Below, one piece after another: positions 1 to 8,141 of a stretch of 64,000 nucleotides of DNA. The notes below the pieces were generated by a model. The model made no database searches. It worked only from the letters and a program-made list of their open reading frames with translations, and was not told the DNA's origin. This DNA comes from JAAYCI01 sp031549285 (GTDB lineage Bacteria > Bacillota > Clostridia > Oscillospirales > Ruminococcaceae): positions 62,001 through 126,000 of the forward strand of contig JAVBPZ010000003.1 in assembly GCA_031549285.1 (NCBI GenBank), given 5' to 3'. How positions within the stretch are numbered: the first letter of the stretch is position 1; every line of letters begins with the position of its first letter. The position numbers and the translations under genes are program-made.

Positions 1-1054
1 CCGCCACCGCCACAAAGCCATATTTGCGCTCCTTGTCCACCGCGGCATACGGGAAACTGGTGGGTGCTTCTTTTTCGGCCTTCGCCTGTTTTTCCAGGCC
101 GGCGCCCTGCACCTGGCGGGTTTCGTACTGTTCGTGCATGTTTTCTATCTTCAGTTTGGTCAGATACCCGTGCGCCAGCGCGGCGGTCAATATCTTGCCC
201 GGATCCGCGGTATGTACGTGGCACTTGATGATCTCGTCGTCATCCACCACCACCACCGAGTCCCCGTTCGACTCTAAAAATGCGCGCAGCCGCTCGGCGT
301 TCGCGCTGTTTTCCTTGTTTACCAAAAACTCCGTGCAATAGGCGTTGGTAATATCGGGGTTCAATTCCTGCGCAAACACGCCCTTGCCCACGTTCGCGGT
401 GGACAATTTTTCCTTTTTCTTTGGCGCAGGTTCCTCGTCTTTCACCATCTTGCCGCTTTTAATGACCCCCTGCATGCCCACCAGGATATAGCAAAAACCC
501 TGGCCGCCGGCATCCACCACGCCTGCTTTTGCCAAAATAGGCAGCTGTTCCGGCGTATGTATCAGGGCCTCTTCGGCTTCTTTCACAATCAGGTCCCACA
601 GCTTCTTCACGTCGCCCTGGCCGGACGCCGCCGCCTTTTCGCTGGCCAGGCGTGCCACCGTCAGCATGGTCCCCTCGGTGGGCTTCATCACCGCCTTATA
701 GGCAGACTCCACCCCTTTTTCAAACGCCGCAACAATATCCTCGGCCCCGGCTTCCTCTTTGCCGGCCAACGCTTTCGAAAACCCGCGGAACAGCAGCGAT
801 GTGATGACGCCGGAGTTTCCCCTGGCCCCACGCAGCATGGCCGACGCCGCCACGTGGGATGCCTCCGCCACGGTGCAGCTGTCCGGCAACAGCGCCATTT
901 CTTCCCTGGCGGCCGCCATGGTCATGCTCATGTTGGTCCCGGTGTCGCCGTCCGGCACCGGAAAGACGTTCAGCTCATCCACCTCCGGGCGGTGTTTCGA
1001 AATATTGTTCGCGCCGGAAATAATGGCGTCACGCAACGCTTTACCCGTTATCAT
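1..1054 (-). CDS. DAK2/DhaL-domain protein, FakA/YloV-like (3' end beyond window)
   Basis: About 351 residues are visible; the C-terminus lies off the left edge (family members are about 550 residues). The DAK2/DhaL ATP-binding domain is at the N-terminus: residues 29-42 carry the NVFPVPDGDTGTNM motif, whose aspartates (about 35 and 37) bind Mg-ATP, and GARGNSGVI follows near residue 75. After a Lys/Glu-rich linker a second alpha/beta domain begins. Family knowledge: FakA phosphorylates fatty acids presented by FakB (DegV-type) proteins so that exogenous fatty acids can enter phospholipids; the B. subtilis homologue is YloV. The ATG at 1054 is preceded by GAGGTGAGGAT. The Asp23/YloU gene lies 23 bases upstream in the same direction, which matches the conserved yloU-yloV pair. 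FakA function is inferred because no FakB gene is visible. Confidence 0.88.
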   Translation of the reverse strand, partial: MITGKALRDAIISGANNISKHRPEVDELNVFPVPDGDTGTNMSMTMAAAREEMALLPDSCTVAEASHVAASAMLRGARGNSGVITSLLFRGFSKALAGKEEAGAEDIVAAFEKGVESAYKAVMKPTEGTMLTVARLASEKAAASGQGDVKKLWDLIVKEAEEALIHTPEQLPILAKAGVVDAGGQGFCYILVGMQGVIKSGKMVKDEEPAPKKKEKLSTANVGKGVFAQELNPDITNAYCTEFLVNKENSANAERLRAFLESNGDSVVVVDDDEIIKCHVHTADPGKILTAALAHGYLTKLKIENMHEQYETRQVQGAGLEKQAKAEKEAPTSFPYAAVDKERKYGFVAVA

Positions 1055-1077
1055 ATCCTCACCTCTACCATTTTCCT

Positions 1078-1425
1078 TCATCCCACCACGTCATCCACAG
1101 ACACGTTTATGCGCTTTACCTGCAAGCCGGTGGCTTCCTCCACAGTATACTTTACCTTGTGGGTGATGCTTTTCACGGCCGCCGCAATGTTCAGGCCGTA
1201 CACCACCTTGATGTGCAGGTCAATGACCAGCTTGCCATTCTCTTCGCTCACGCGCACGCCTTTTTCCGGAAAGTCTGCCTGCAGCAAACTTTTCAGGCTG
1301 TCTGTCGTGCCGCCGGCCGCCATGCCCGCCACACCATAGCCGCTTTGCGCCGCCACCGAGACCAGCTCCGCAAAATAGCCGCCGGTCATGCTTACCTTAC
1401 CCAGCGTGTTATAAAACGATACCAT
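1078..1425 (-). CDS. Asp23/Gls24 family envelope stress protein (YloU-like)
   Basis: A 115-residue protein with the conserved Asp23/Gls24 fold: a short N-terminal helix, the segment GGYFAELVSVAAQSGYGV, and a C-terminal half ending in a strand with VKRINVSVDDV. This family comprises small cytoplasmic or membrane-associated proteins linked to cell-envelope homeostasis; their biochemical role is not known. The ATG at 1425 has a strong GGGAGGTG ribosome binding site. It is the first gene of a two-gene unit with the DAK2 protein, driven by the promoter at 1479-1507. In many Firmicutes this pair sits next to rpmB, but no L28 gene was found in the upstream gap. Confidence 0.9.
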   Translation of the reverse strand: MVSFYNTLGKVSMTGGYFAELVSVAAQSGYGVAGMAAGGTTDSLKSLLQADFPEKGVRVSEENGKLVIDLHIKVVYGLNIAAAVKSITHKVKYTVEEATGLQVKRINVSVDDVVG

Positions 1426-1478
1426 CCGTGGGCACCTCCCTTTCAGGATGAAAAATAGTCGAAAAGAAATTCCATATT

Positions 1479-1507
1479 ATTATACATCTAATGCGCGCAG
1501 ATGTACA
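1479..1507 (-). promoter_or_regulatory. Sigma-A promoter for the Asp23-DAK2 operon
   Basis: On the minus strand TGTACA (1502-1507), a 17-base spacer and TATAAT (1479-1484). Transcription would start near 1472, leaving a leader of about 47 nt before the Asp23 start at 1425. Confidence 0.6.
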
Positions 1508-1836
1508 GCCGTTTCGCGCCGGTTGTGCCTGCGCGCCCAAATTTCACACCGCGCCGGATGCAAAATAGCCTGTCATGGCCGGAAGAAAACCTGTTAGTGT
1601 GCGCGCATTCGCGCCCGGCGCACCCCGCACCCACCTTCCGGCAGTAAAGCCGGTTTACAAAACGCAGGGCAACCTGCTCCATGCCCGCCAAAAGCAGACC
1701 GACCCCCACAGTCCGCCGTCCTGTGAGGGTCTTTCCTTTTCCACAAGGTAACGCGCGCGCGAACCCAGAGGTTTTACTCCCGCTCGGCCAACTCTCGCGA
1801 ACCAAGCTACCGCGCCGGCGCAAAGCGCCACGCAAG
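1508..1836. other. Gene-free stretch downstream of the nucleotidyltransferase
   Basis: No convincing gene. On the minus strand a 10-bp stem (one wobble) forms between ACCCTCACAG and CTGTGGGGGT around 1705-1735, and smaller stems follow, so the 3' region of the nucleotidyltransferase transcript may be structured. A short tRNA-Ser-like string occurs near 1795 but does not fold as a full tRNA. Comparison with RNase P, SRP, tmRNA and 6S landmarks gave no match by eye. Confidence 0.3.
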
Positions 1837-2769
1837 CTATGCCATATTTTGCCACAGCGGCGTCGGGTACACACCCGCGGCATGCTTGTCTTTCAGCATC
1901 TGCACCACTTCGGGCTTGTCCTCTTTATAAGTAACGCCGTACCAGCGGTCACTGCTTTCCAGCACCTTCACGTCCGCCCGGCCGGTTTTTATCACCTCGT
2001 CCACCGTGGCCGGCAGCAGGCATTCGCACTTCTGCGGGTTCTGCGCCAGATTCGCTGCCAGGAACGCGGGGAAGCTGTCCCCCGCCATCGCCATAAACCG
2101 CTCGCTGAAACCCCAGAAATTCATGGAAACCAGCGTCCCCGCCGGCAGGTCTATCCAGCTTTGGCCGTCGTTCTCGGTATATTTTGCGCCGCTTTCCGCT
2201 TTTGCTATCTTCAGCCGTTCGGCAATGGTTACCAAATACCCGTCCGCGTCTGCCTGGCACACACCGCGGGCCACCGTACCCTTGTCGGTCACGGTGTTCT
2301 CTATGCGGTAGCCCACCATGCCAAAATGCTCTTTGCCACAGTCCTGCTGCTGGGCGCACAGAAAATCATAAATGGTCTTGTACGCAGCCGGGCCATAATA
2401 ATCATCGGCGTTGATAACCGCGAACGGCCCGTTTATCAGCCCCCGCGCCGCCAGCACCGCGTGGGTGGTGCCCCAGGGTTTCTGCCGTCCCTCCGGCACA
2501 CTGACCCCTGCCGGCAGATCGTCCAGCTCCTGGAACGCGTACTCCACTTGGATATTCTTCTCCATCCGGCGGCCGATCACCTCTTTAAAGTCCTCTTCAA
2601 TGGCGTGCTTAATAATGAAAACTACCTTTTCAAAGCCCGCCTTCTTCGCGTCATAAATCGAGTAATCAATAATCACTTCGCCATCCGGCCCCACCGGGTC
2701 TATCTGCTTCAGCCCACCGTAACGGCTGCCCATGCCCGCCGCCAACACCACCAATACCGGTTTTTCCAT
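1837..2769 (-). CDS. Sugar-phosphate nucleotidyltransferase family protein
   Basis: A 310-residue NTP_transferase-fold protein. The N-terminal signature LAAGMGSRYGGLKQ (about residues 8-21) is the nucleotide-binding loop, and NADDYYG in the middle carries the metal-binding aspartate. The family joins a nucleoside triphosphate to a sugar-1-phosphate. It sits 174 bases downstream of galE on the same strand, which suggests UDP-sugar synthesis, but the N-terminus differs from classical GalU, so the substrate is not fixed by sequence. The ATG at 2769 is chosen because AAAGGAG lies about 10 bases upstream and the Rossmann-like strand begins directly after it. An in-frame extension to 2907 lacks conservation and a ribosome binding site. 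Confidence 0.82.
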   Translation of the reverse strand: MEKPVLVVLAAGMGSRYGGLKQIDPVGPDGEVIIDYSIYDAKKAGFEKVVFIIKHAIEEDFKEVIGRRMEKNIQVEYAFQELDDLPAGVSVPEGRQKPWGTTHAVLAARGLINGPFAVINADDYYGPAAYKTIYDFLCAQQQDCGKEHFGMVGYRIENTVTDKGTVARGVCQADADGYLVTIAERLKIAKAESGAKYTENDGQSWIDLPAGTLVSMNFWGFSERFMAMAGDSFPAFLAANLAQNPQKCECLLPATVDEVIKTGRADVKVLESSDRWYGVTYKEDKPEVVQMLKDKHAAGVYPTPLWQNMA

Positions 2770-2943
2770 CTTCCCTTTGCTCCTTTCAAAATAACCTTTT
2801 GGTAAATCGCACAAATGAACACTGGCCTTTGCGGTCTTAGCGGAACGACACCCCCTTAATACAACGGGGCCGAACCTCCAGAAATTTTCATCACCGCACG
2901 CACGCAAAGCAACCCGCTTTCGCCATACCGCACCGCCGTTTGC

Positions 2944-3960
2944 TCAGCCCTCGTACCCGTTCGGGTTGCCGCTTTGCCACCGCCAGGAATCGGCGCACAT
3001 TTCCTCTATGCCGTACTGCGCCTGCCAGCCCAGCTCGGTTTTGGCCCGGGCGGGGTCAGCATATACCGCGGCCACATCGCCGGGACGCCGCGCAACAATC
3101 TGGTACGGAATCTTCTTGCCGCAGGCTTTTTCATACGCGGCAATCACCTCCAGCACACTGTAGCCCTTGCCGGTACCCAGGTTGCAAACAAACAGCCCCG
3201 CGCCCGCGCGCAGTTTTTCCAGCGCCGCAATATGCCCGCGCGCCAGGTCCACCACATGAATATAATCCCGCACACCGGTACCGTCCGGGGTGGGGTAATC
3301 GTCCCCAAACACCCGCACACTGGTCAGCTTGCCCACCGCCACCTGCGCAATGAACGGCACCAGGTTGTTCGGAATACCGTTCGGGTCCTCGCCTATACGG
3401 CCGGACGGATGTGCGCCAATGGGGTTAAAGTACCGCAGCAGTGCCACATTCAGCGCGGGGTCCGCGTGGCAGCAGTCTGCCAAAATACGCTCGTTAAACA
3501 GCTTGGTCGCGCCATAGGGGCTGGTGGCCGAGGTCTTCGCGTCCTCGGTTACCGGTACATGTTCCGGGTCGCCGTATACCGTCGCAGACGATGAAAACAC
3601 AAAGTTTTTCACCCCGTGTTCCCGCATGGCCAGCAACACCGTCATGGCGCTTACCAGGTTGTTCTGGTAATACTCCAGCGGCTTCGCCACGCTCTCGCCC
3701 ACCGCCTTCAGCGCCGCGAAATGAATCACCGCTTCTATGTCCGGGTTCTCCCGGAACAGGCGGTCCACTTCGCTTGCATCCCGCAGGTCCATATCATAAA
3801 ATTTCACCGGCCGCCCGGCAATCTCCTCCACACGGCGCAGCGCCTCCTCGCTGGCATTCACCAGGTTGTCCGCCACCACCACGTCGTACCCGGCCGCCAA
3901 CAGCTCCACGCAGGTATGGCTGCCAATATACCCCGCGCCACCCGTCACCAAAACAGACAT
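2944..3960 (-). CDS. galE: UDP-glucose 4-epimerase
   Basis: A 338-residue extended short-chain dehydrogenase/reductase that interconverts UDP-glucose and UDP-galactose with bound NAD. Visible motifs: TGGAGYIG at residues 6-13 (NAD binding), SSSATVYG at 123-130 (catalytic Ser region), and the YxxxK pair Tyr149/Lys153. Length matches GalE (about 330-340). The ATG at 3960 is preferred over an upstream in-frame ATG because the NAD-binding strand starts at once and GGAGAG precedes it by about 9 bases. A possible TTTACA/TTTAAT promoter lies at 3980-4007, but its start site would leave only about 13 nt of leader. The downstream nucleotidyltransferase is probably co-transcribed. Confidence 0.95.
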   Translation of the reverse strand: MSVLVTGGAGYIGSHTCVELLAAGYDVVVADNLVNASEEALRRVEEIAGRPVKFYDMDLRDASEVDRLFRENPDIEAVIHFAALKAVGESVAKPLEYYQNNLVSAMTVLLAMREHGVKNFVFSSSATVYGDPEHVPVTEDAKTSATSPYGATKLFNERILADCCHADPALNVALLRYFNPIGAHPSGRIGEDPNGIPNNLVPFIAQVAVGKLTSVRVFGDDYPTPDGTGVRDYIHVVDLARGHIAALEKLRAGAGLFVCNLGTGKGYSVLEVIAAYEKACGKKIPYQIVARRPGDVAAVYADPARAKTELGWQAQYGIEEMCADSWRWQSGNPNGYEG

Positions 3961-4150
3961 TGCCGTCACTCTCCGTCCTATTAAATACATTCCCTGTACT
4001 GTGTAAAAACCAAACCCAGGCGCTGCGCCATCCCCGGAGCGCGCACTGCCGCCAAACGTTGTTTTTTTGTTAACAGCCGCTAGTCAAGCCCGTTAACCAA
4101 ACAACCGCTATCATTTTACACTATCCGCGGGGACAGTACAACTCATCGTC
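3961..4150. other. galE upstream region
   Basis: Together with the serA terminator this forms a 417-base gene-free gap. It contains a weak galE promoter candidate (3980-4007) and no supported gene; a small open frame overlapping 4111-4368 has no ribosome binding site or conserved feature. Confidence 0.3.
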
Positions 4151-4206
4151 AAAAAATACCCCTCTGACGCTTTGCAAAACACGGCAGAGGGATCTTTTTT
4201 CTTTTT
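4151..4206 (-). terminator. Rho-independent terminator after serA
   Basis: Stem CCCTCTG (4160-4166) with CAGAGGG (4185-4191). On the minus strand it is followed by TTTTTT (complement of 4151-4156); a T-rich tract on the other side means it could act in both directions. Confidence 0.75.
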
Positions 4207-4377
4207 TACCACCGTCCGCTCGTCTTTTTTCTCTTGCGGAAAATCCATCGAAACAGACAACTTTGAGCTAAGTAGCTTTTGGTGTATGGCAAGGTTTTGC
4301 ATCACAGCATGGCATTGTATTTGCCATGGGTGGTGGTACCATGGTATGTTAACCCGCTTTAGCAGCACCCGCCACAG

Positions 4378-5541
4378 TTACACCACCCGCACACGGATAA
4401 CCCCGTCTATCGCGCCCAGCTCTGCCGCCACAGCATTGTCGGCGGCGCCGTTCACGTCCAGAATGGTGTACGCCACGTTGCCCCGGCTTTTGTTGGTCAT
4501 GTTGTCTATGTTCAGCCCCGCGCTGTTCATGGCGCCGGTCAGCCCCGCCAAAATGCCCTTCACATTTTCGTGAATCACGCACACCCGGCTGCCGCCGTTG
4601 CGCGGCACCGACACCGACGGTAGGTTCACACTGTTCACTATGTTGCCGCTTATCAGGTAATCCTTCAGCTGGTCGGCCGCCATTGCCGCACAGTTTTCCT
4701 CGCTCTCCGGCGTGGATGCGCCCAGGTGCGGAATGCACACCACCCCCGGCTGGCCAATCAGCTCATCGGTGGGAAAGTCGGTAACATACGCACCCACCCG
4801 GCCATTCTTCACCGCGGTCAGCAGCGCCGTGTTGTCCACCAGCTCGCCCCGCGCAAAGTTCAAAATGCGCACGCCTTGTTTCATCTGCGCCAGGCTCTCC
4901 ACGTTGATAAACGCCTTGGTTTCGTCGTTCACCGGCAGATGCAGCGAGATATAATCAGAGTTTGTGATAATCTCGGAAATGCTGACACACCGCTGCACGC
5001 TGCGGGACAGGCTCCAGGCAGAATCAATGGAAATGAACGGATCATACCCCAGCACGTTCATGTGCAGGTGGGTGGCCATGTTCGCCACCTTCACGCCAAT
5101 GGCCCCGAGGCCAATGACGCCCAGGGTCTTGCCCTCCAGCTCCGGGCCTGCAAACTTGCCCTTGCCTTTTTCCACCAGCTTCGGCACCTCGGCGCCCTGG
5201 CCCGCCAGGGTGGCCGCCCACTCAATGCCGCCCGCCACGTTCCGGCTGGCCAGTACCAGCGCGCCCAGCACCAGCTCCTTCACGGCGTTGGCGTTGGCGC
5301 CCGGGGTGTTGAAAACCACAATGCCCTTTTCGGTGCATTTTTCTATCGGAATATTGTTGGTCCCCGCCCCGGCACGTGCCACCGCCAGCAAAGAATCCGG
5401 CAGCTCCATCTCGTGCATGTTGGCACTGCGCAGTAAAATACCTTCCGGCGCGTCTACCTCGTCCTCTATCTGGAACAGGGCGCCCGGCAGTTTCTCCAGG
5501 CCCTTTGGCGAAATGCTGTTCAGTGTTTTAATGGTAAACAT
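4378..5541 (-). CDS. serA: D-3-phosphoglycerate dehydrogenase
   Basis: A 387-residue NAD-dependent 2-hydroxyacid dehydrogenase catalysing the first step of serine synthesis (3-phosphoglycerate to 3-phosphohydroxypyruvate). The Rossmann motif GLGAIG is at residues 144-149; the catalytic Arg lies in NFARG (Arg231) and the catalytic His in PHLGAST (His272). Residues from about 319 form a C-terminal ACT domain, the usual site of serine feedback. This is the short form with one ACT domain and no intervening ASB domain. Its ATG directly follows the serC stop codon with no gap, and its GGAGGA ribosome binding site lies within the end of serC, so the two are translationally coupled. Confidence 0.96.
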   Translation of the reverse strand: MFTIKTLNSISPKGLEKLPGALFQIEDEVDAPEGILLRSANMHEMELPDSLLAVARAGAGTNNIPIEKCTEKGIVVFNTPGANANAVKELVLGALVLASRNVAGGIEWAATLAGQGAEVPKLVEKGKGKFAGPELEGKTLGVIGLGAIGVKVANMATHLHMNVLGYDPFISIDSAWSLSRSVQRCVSISEIITNSDYISLHLPVNDETKAFINVESLAQMKQGVRILNFARGELVDNTALLTAVKNGRVGAYVTDFPTDELIGQPGVVCIPHLGASTPESEENCAAMAADQLKDYLISGNIVNSVNLPSVSVPRNGGSRVCVIHENVKGILAGLTGAMNSAGLNIDNMTNKSRGNVAYTILDVNGAADNAVAAELGAIDGVIRVRVV

Positions 5542-6627
5542 TTATGCTCCTCCATTTTCCGCGGCAAATTCTTTCATGTACGCAACCAGCGCCTCCACGC
5601 CTGCCTTCGGCATGGCGTTGTAAATGGATGCGCGCATACCGCCCACCAGGCGGTGTCCCTTTATGTTCAGGATACCGTGCGCCTTCGCCCCGGCGCAGAA
5701 CGCGTCATCCAGCTCTTTCGTGGGCGAGGTAAAGGTAACGTTCATCATACTGCGGTACTTTTTCTCCACCGGCGCGGTGTAAAACTTCTGGCTGTCCAGG
5801 TAATCATACAGCACCGCGGCTTTTTCCTCGTTGCGCTGCTGCATGGCCGCCAGGCCACCCACCTCTTCTTCTATCCATTTCAGCGTCAGCCCGGTCATGT
5901 AAATGCACCAGCACGGCGGGGTGTTGTACATGCTGTCGGCATCTAACAGTGTTTTATAGTTCATCATAGCCGGGGTGTTTTCCGGCGCGGCGCCTATCAA
6001 ATCCTCCCGGATAATCACCACCGCCATGCCCGCCGGGGCCACGTTCTTCTGCACGCCAAAATAAATGACGCCATATTTGGAAACATCCACCGGCTCAGAC
6101 AAAATGCAGCTGGACATATCCGCCACCAGCGGCGCCTCGCTCTGCGGCAGCTCCACAAACCGGCTGCCAAAAATGGTGTTGTTCTGGCAGATATGGGTAT
6201 ATTTCGCGCCGGGTGTACCCTTCACCGTGGCCACGTCCGGAATATACACAAAGTTGCGGTCGGCGGAATCCGCCACCACGTTCACCTTACAGAACTTGGC
6301 CGCTTCCTTCGCGGCGTTTTTGGAGAAGTTCCCGGTCACCCAATAATCCGCCTCTGCGCCGGCAGCCAGGTTCATGGGCACCATGGCAAACTGCATGGTG
6401 GCGCCGCCCTGGATAAACCCAATCTTGTAATTGTCCGGAATGTTCAGCACCCGGCGCAGCCGCGCCTCGGTGTCCGCAATAATCGCCTCAAAATCCTTCG
6501 AGCGATGGCTCATCTCCATTACGCTCTGGCCGCTGGCGCCGTACTCTACCAGCTCTGCCTGCGCCCACTTCAGCACCGTTTCCGGCAGCATGCTGGGCCC
6601 CGCGCTAAAATTAAACACTCTCGCCAT
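5542..6627 (-). CDS. serC: Phosphoserine aminotransferase
   Basis: A 361-residue class V PLP-dependent aminotransferase that converts 3-phosphohydroxypyruvate to O-phosphoserine, the second step of serine synthesis. The N-terminus FNFSAGPSMLP is the SerC hallmark; the PLP Schiff-base lysine is Lys194 in FGVQKNV; SHRSKDF near residue 40 binds the phosphate. Length is normal. ATG at 6627 is preceded by AGAGGGG. It is the first gene of the serC-serA operon. No phosphoserine phosphatase gene lies in the operon. Confidence 0.96.
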   Translation of the reverse strand: MARVFNFSAGPSMLPETVLKWAQAELVEYGASGQSVMEMSHRSKDFEAIIADTEARLRRVLNIPDNYKIGFIQGGATMQFAMVPMNLAAGAEADYWVTGNFSKNAAKEAAKFCKVNVVADSADRNFVYIPDVATVKGTPGAKYTHICQNNTIFGSRFVELPQSEAPLVADMSSCILSEPVDVSKYGVIYFGVQKNVAPAGMAVVIIREDLIGAAPENTPAMMNYKTLLDADSMYNTPPCWCIYMTGLTLKWIEEEVGGLAAMQQRNEEKAAVLYDYLDSQKFYTAPVEKKYRSMMNVTFTSPTKELDDAFCAGAKAHGILNIKGHRLVGGMRASIYNAMPKAGVEALVAYMKEFAAENGGA

Positions 6628-6962
6628 TGATGTCTAACCCCTCTCTAGCTTTTGCTGGCAACCGGCGGCCCACCGGCCGATAAAAACGCCCCGATAGCTA
6701 CCTGTATACCAATGTTAAAATTATAACGTTTTGTTCCGGGAAAGACAATGCCTTATCCCTACAAATTTCGCTTTTGCTTTTTCAGTGAATGGTTTCTGAA
6801 AGTAAAATCCCCTTCTATACAATTCTTATTATTTAAAAAACACAGTGAACATACCCGCGAAAAAACCTTCTGCCATGCGCATTCGCGCCTTTGTCTTCTT
6901 GCGCTCTTATCTGCATTTCAGAACCCTTTGAAAAGAATTGATTACATTTTTTCTAATATCTA
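6628..6962. other. Divergent control region between serC and the PadR operon
   Basis: An AT-rich stretch compared with its surroundings, holding the serC promoter at 6720-6748. The serC leader (about 85 nt) has no T-box signature. No supported gene. Confidence 0.4.
6720..6748 (-). promoter_or_regulatory. Promoter for serC-serA
   Basis: Minus strand TTGTCT (6743-6748), 17-base spacer, TATAAT (6720-6725). The predicted leader to serC is about 85 nt. Confidence 0.6.
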
Positions 6963-6996
6963 TTGACAAACAATATTATATTGAATATAATATTGT
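6963..6996 (+). promoter_or_regulatory. Consensus promoter with embedded 27-bp palindromic operator (PadR operon)
   Basis: TTGACA (6963-6968), exactly 17 bases, TATAAT (6986-6991): a perfect sigma-A promoter. A perfect inverted repeat, two 13-base arms around one G, spans 6970-6996 and therefore covers the spacer and the whole -10 box. This position is ideal for autorepression by the PadR protein encoded downstream. Confidence 0.85.
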
Positions 6997-7123
6997 CACA
7001 GAAGCAATGTTGCTTTTATTATAATACTGTTTTCCGTGGAAAGTACTTCCGCCTCCATGCTTTGGGGGCACACACTCCGGCGCCGCTTACCCCGGCGCCA
7101 AAAAGGCAAGGAGATGATGCCGC

Positions 7124-7444
7124 ATGACATTTAATACCGGGGCCGCGCTGCTGGACGCGCTGGTCCTAAGCGTGGTGAGCCAGCAAGATACCTATGGGTA
7201 TAAAATTACACAGGATGTGCGCAGCGTAGTAGATGTAAGCGAAAGCACCCTGTACCCTGTTTTGCGGCGGCTGCAAAAAGATGGTTGCCTGGCGGCGTAC
7301 GACCAGGAGTATGCGGGACGAAACCGTCGGTACTACACCATCATGCCACAGGGTCAAGACCGCCTGGCAGAGTGCCGCACCGAGTGGCAAGGCTACCGGC
7401 GGCGGATCGAGAATCTATTGTTCGGAGGAGGCGCCCATGAATAA
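7124..7444 (+). CDS. PadR family transcriptional regulator
   Basis: A 106-residue winged-helix protein with the PadR layout: helix 1, the YGYKITQDV segment, recognition region ESTLYPVLRRLQKDG (residues 39-53), and a wing with RNRRYYTIMPQG. The short C-terminal helix indicates the small PadR-s2 subtype, which binds DNA as a dimer and typically represses its own operon. ATG at 7124 follows AAGGAG at a 10-base spacing. Its stop overlaps the start of the DUF1700 gene by 8 bases. The palindrome in the promoter (6970-6996) is its likely binding site. Confidence 0.92.
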   Translation: MTFNTGAALLDALVLSVVSQQDTYGYKITQDVRSVVDVSESTLYPVLRRLQKDGCLAAYDQEYAGRNRRYYTIMPQGQDRLAECRTEWQGYRRRIENLLFGGGAHE

Positions 7445-8138
7445 AAACGAGTTTATGCAAGAACTGGAGCACGGTCTCGCCGGCCTCACCCCGGACGAGC
7501 GTGTGGCTGCGCTGCAGTACTATAAGGAATATTTCGACGACGCCGGCCCCGAGCACGAGGCCGAAGTGATTGCGGAACTGGGCAGCCCCGCCAAGGTCGC
7601 GGCAGATATCCGCGCCGCCTCCGGCGACGCGGGCGAAGGCTGGACCCCGCCGGAGCGTCCCCTGCCCTCGGTGGTGCCCAGCACCGCCGCGCCCGGTGGC
7701 ACCTATCCTGCCATGCACGGCCCCACCAGCACACAGCAACAGCCCGCCCCCGCCGAACAAAACCAGGCCGGCAACACCGCGCTGAAGGTGTTCATCATTG
7801 TGCTGCTGGCCGTTTTCCTGGCGCCGCTGTGGGGCGGTCTGCTGGGCACATTCTTTGGGCTGGTTATTGCGCTGTTTGTGCTCATGCTGGTACCGTTCAT
7901 CATCGGCGTGGCGTTCACCGCCGCGGGCGTCGCCTGCATCACCGCCAGCGTGGTCGCGTTCCAGGCCGCCGGCATCGCGGGCCTGTCTATCCTTGGCCCC
8001 GGGCTGTTCCTGCTGGGCATTGGCCTGCTGTGCTGTTACGGCGGCATTGTGCTGGTGGCAAAAGGCATTCCCGCTATTGTGCGCGGCATCATCAGCCTGT
8101 TCCGCAAATTATTCAACCGGCCGACAAAGGAGGGCTGA
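7437..8138 (+). CDS. DUF1700 membrane protein
   Basis: A 233-residue protein. Residues 1-60 form the DUF1700 cytoplasmic head (MNKNEFMQELEHGLAGL, then a YYKEYFDDA helix), followed by a Pro/Ala-rich linker (about 65-110) and four hydrophobic segments from about residue 117 to 225. DUF1700 proteins are widespread partners of PadR-like regulators; their function is unknown. The ATG at 7437 overlaps the padR end, with GGAGGAGG just upstream, so translation is coupled. Its stop is 3 bases before the DUF4097 start. Confidence 0.85.
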   Translation: MNKNEFMQELEHGLAGLTPDERVAALQYYKEYFDDAGPEHEAEVIAELGSPAKVAADIRAASGDAGEGWTPPERPLPSVVPSTAAPGGTYPAMHGPTSTQQQPAPAEQNQAGNTALKVFIIVLLAVFLAPLWGGLLGTFFGLVIALFVLMLVPFIIGVAFTAAGVACITASVVAFQAAGIAGLSILGPGLFLLGIGLLCCYGGIVLVAKGIPAIVRGIISLFRKLFNRPTKEG

Positions 8139-8141
8139 CAT

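Noticed and set aside
1765..1810. tRNA-Ser-like string (GTTGGCCGAGCGG with a nearby GGTTCG) on the minus strand
   Set aside because: Too short, with no anticodon arm or matching acceptor stem; chance similarity or at most a degraded remnant.
1508..1836. RNase P RNA suggested by GGAAAGACC and a CCGGCTTTA string
   Set aside because: The two landmarks are only about 90 bases apart and the other conserved regions are missing.
6628..6742. T-box or serine-responsive riboswitch upstream of serC
   Set aside because: The leader is only about 85 nt and lacks the AGGGTGGNACCGCG T-box sequence and a terminator.
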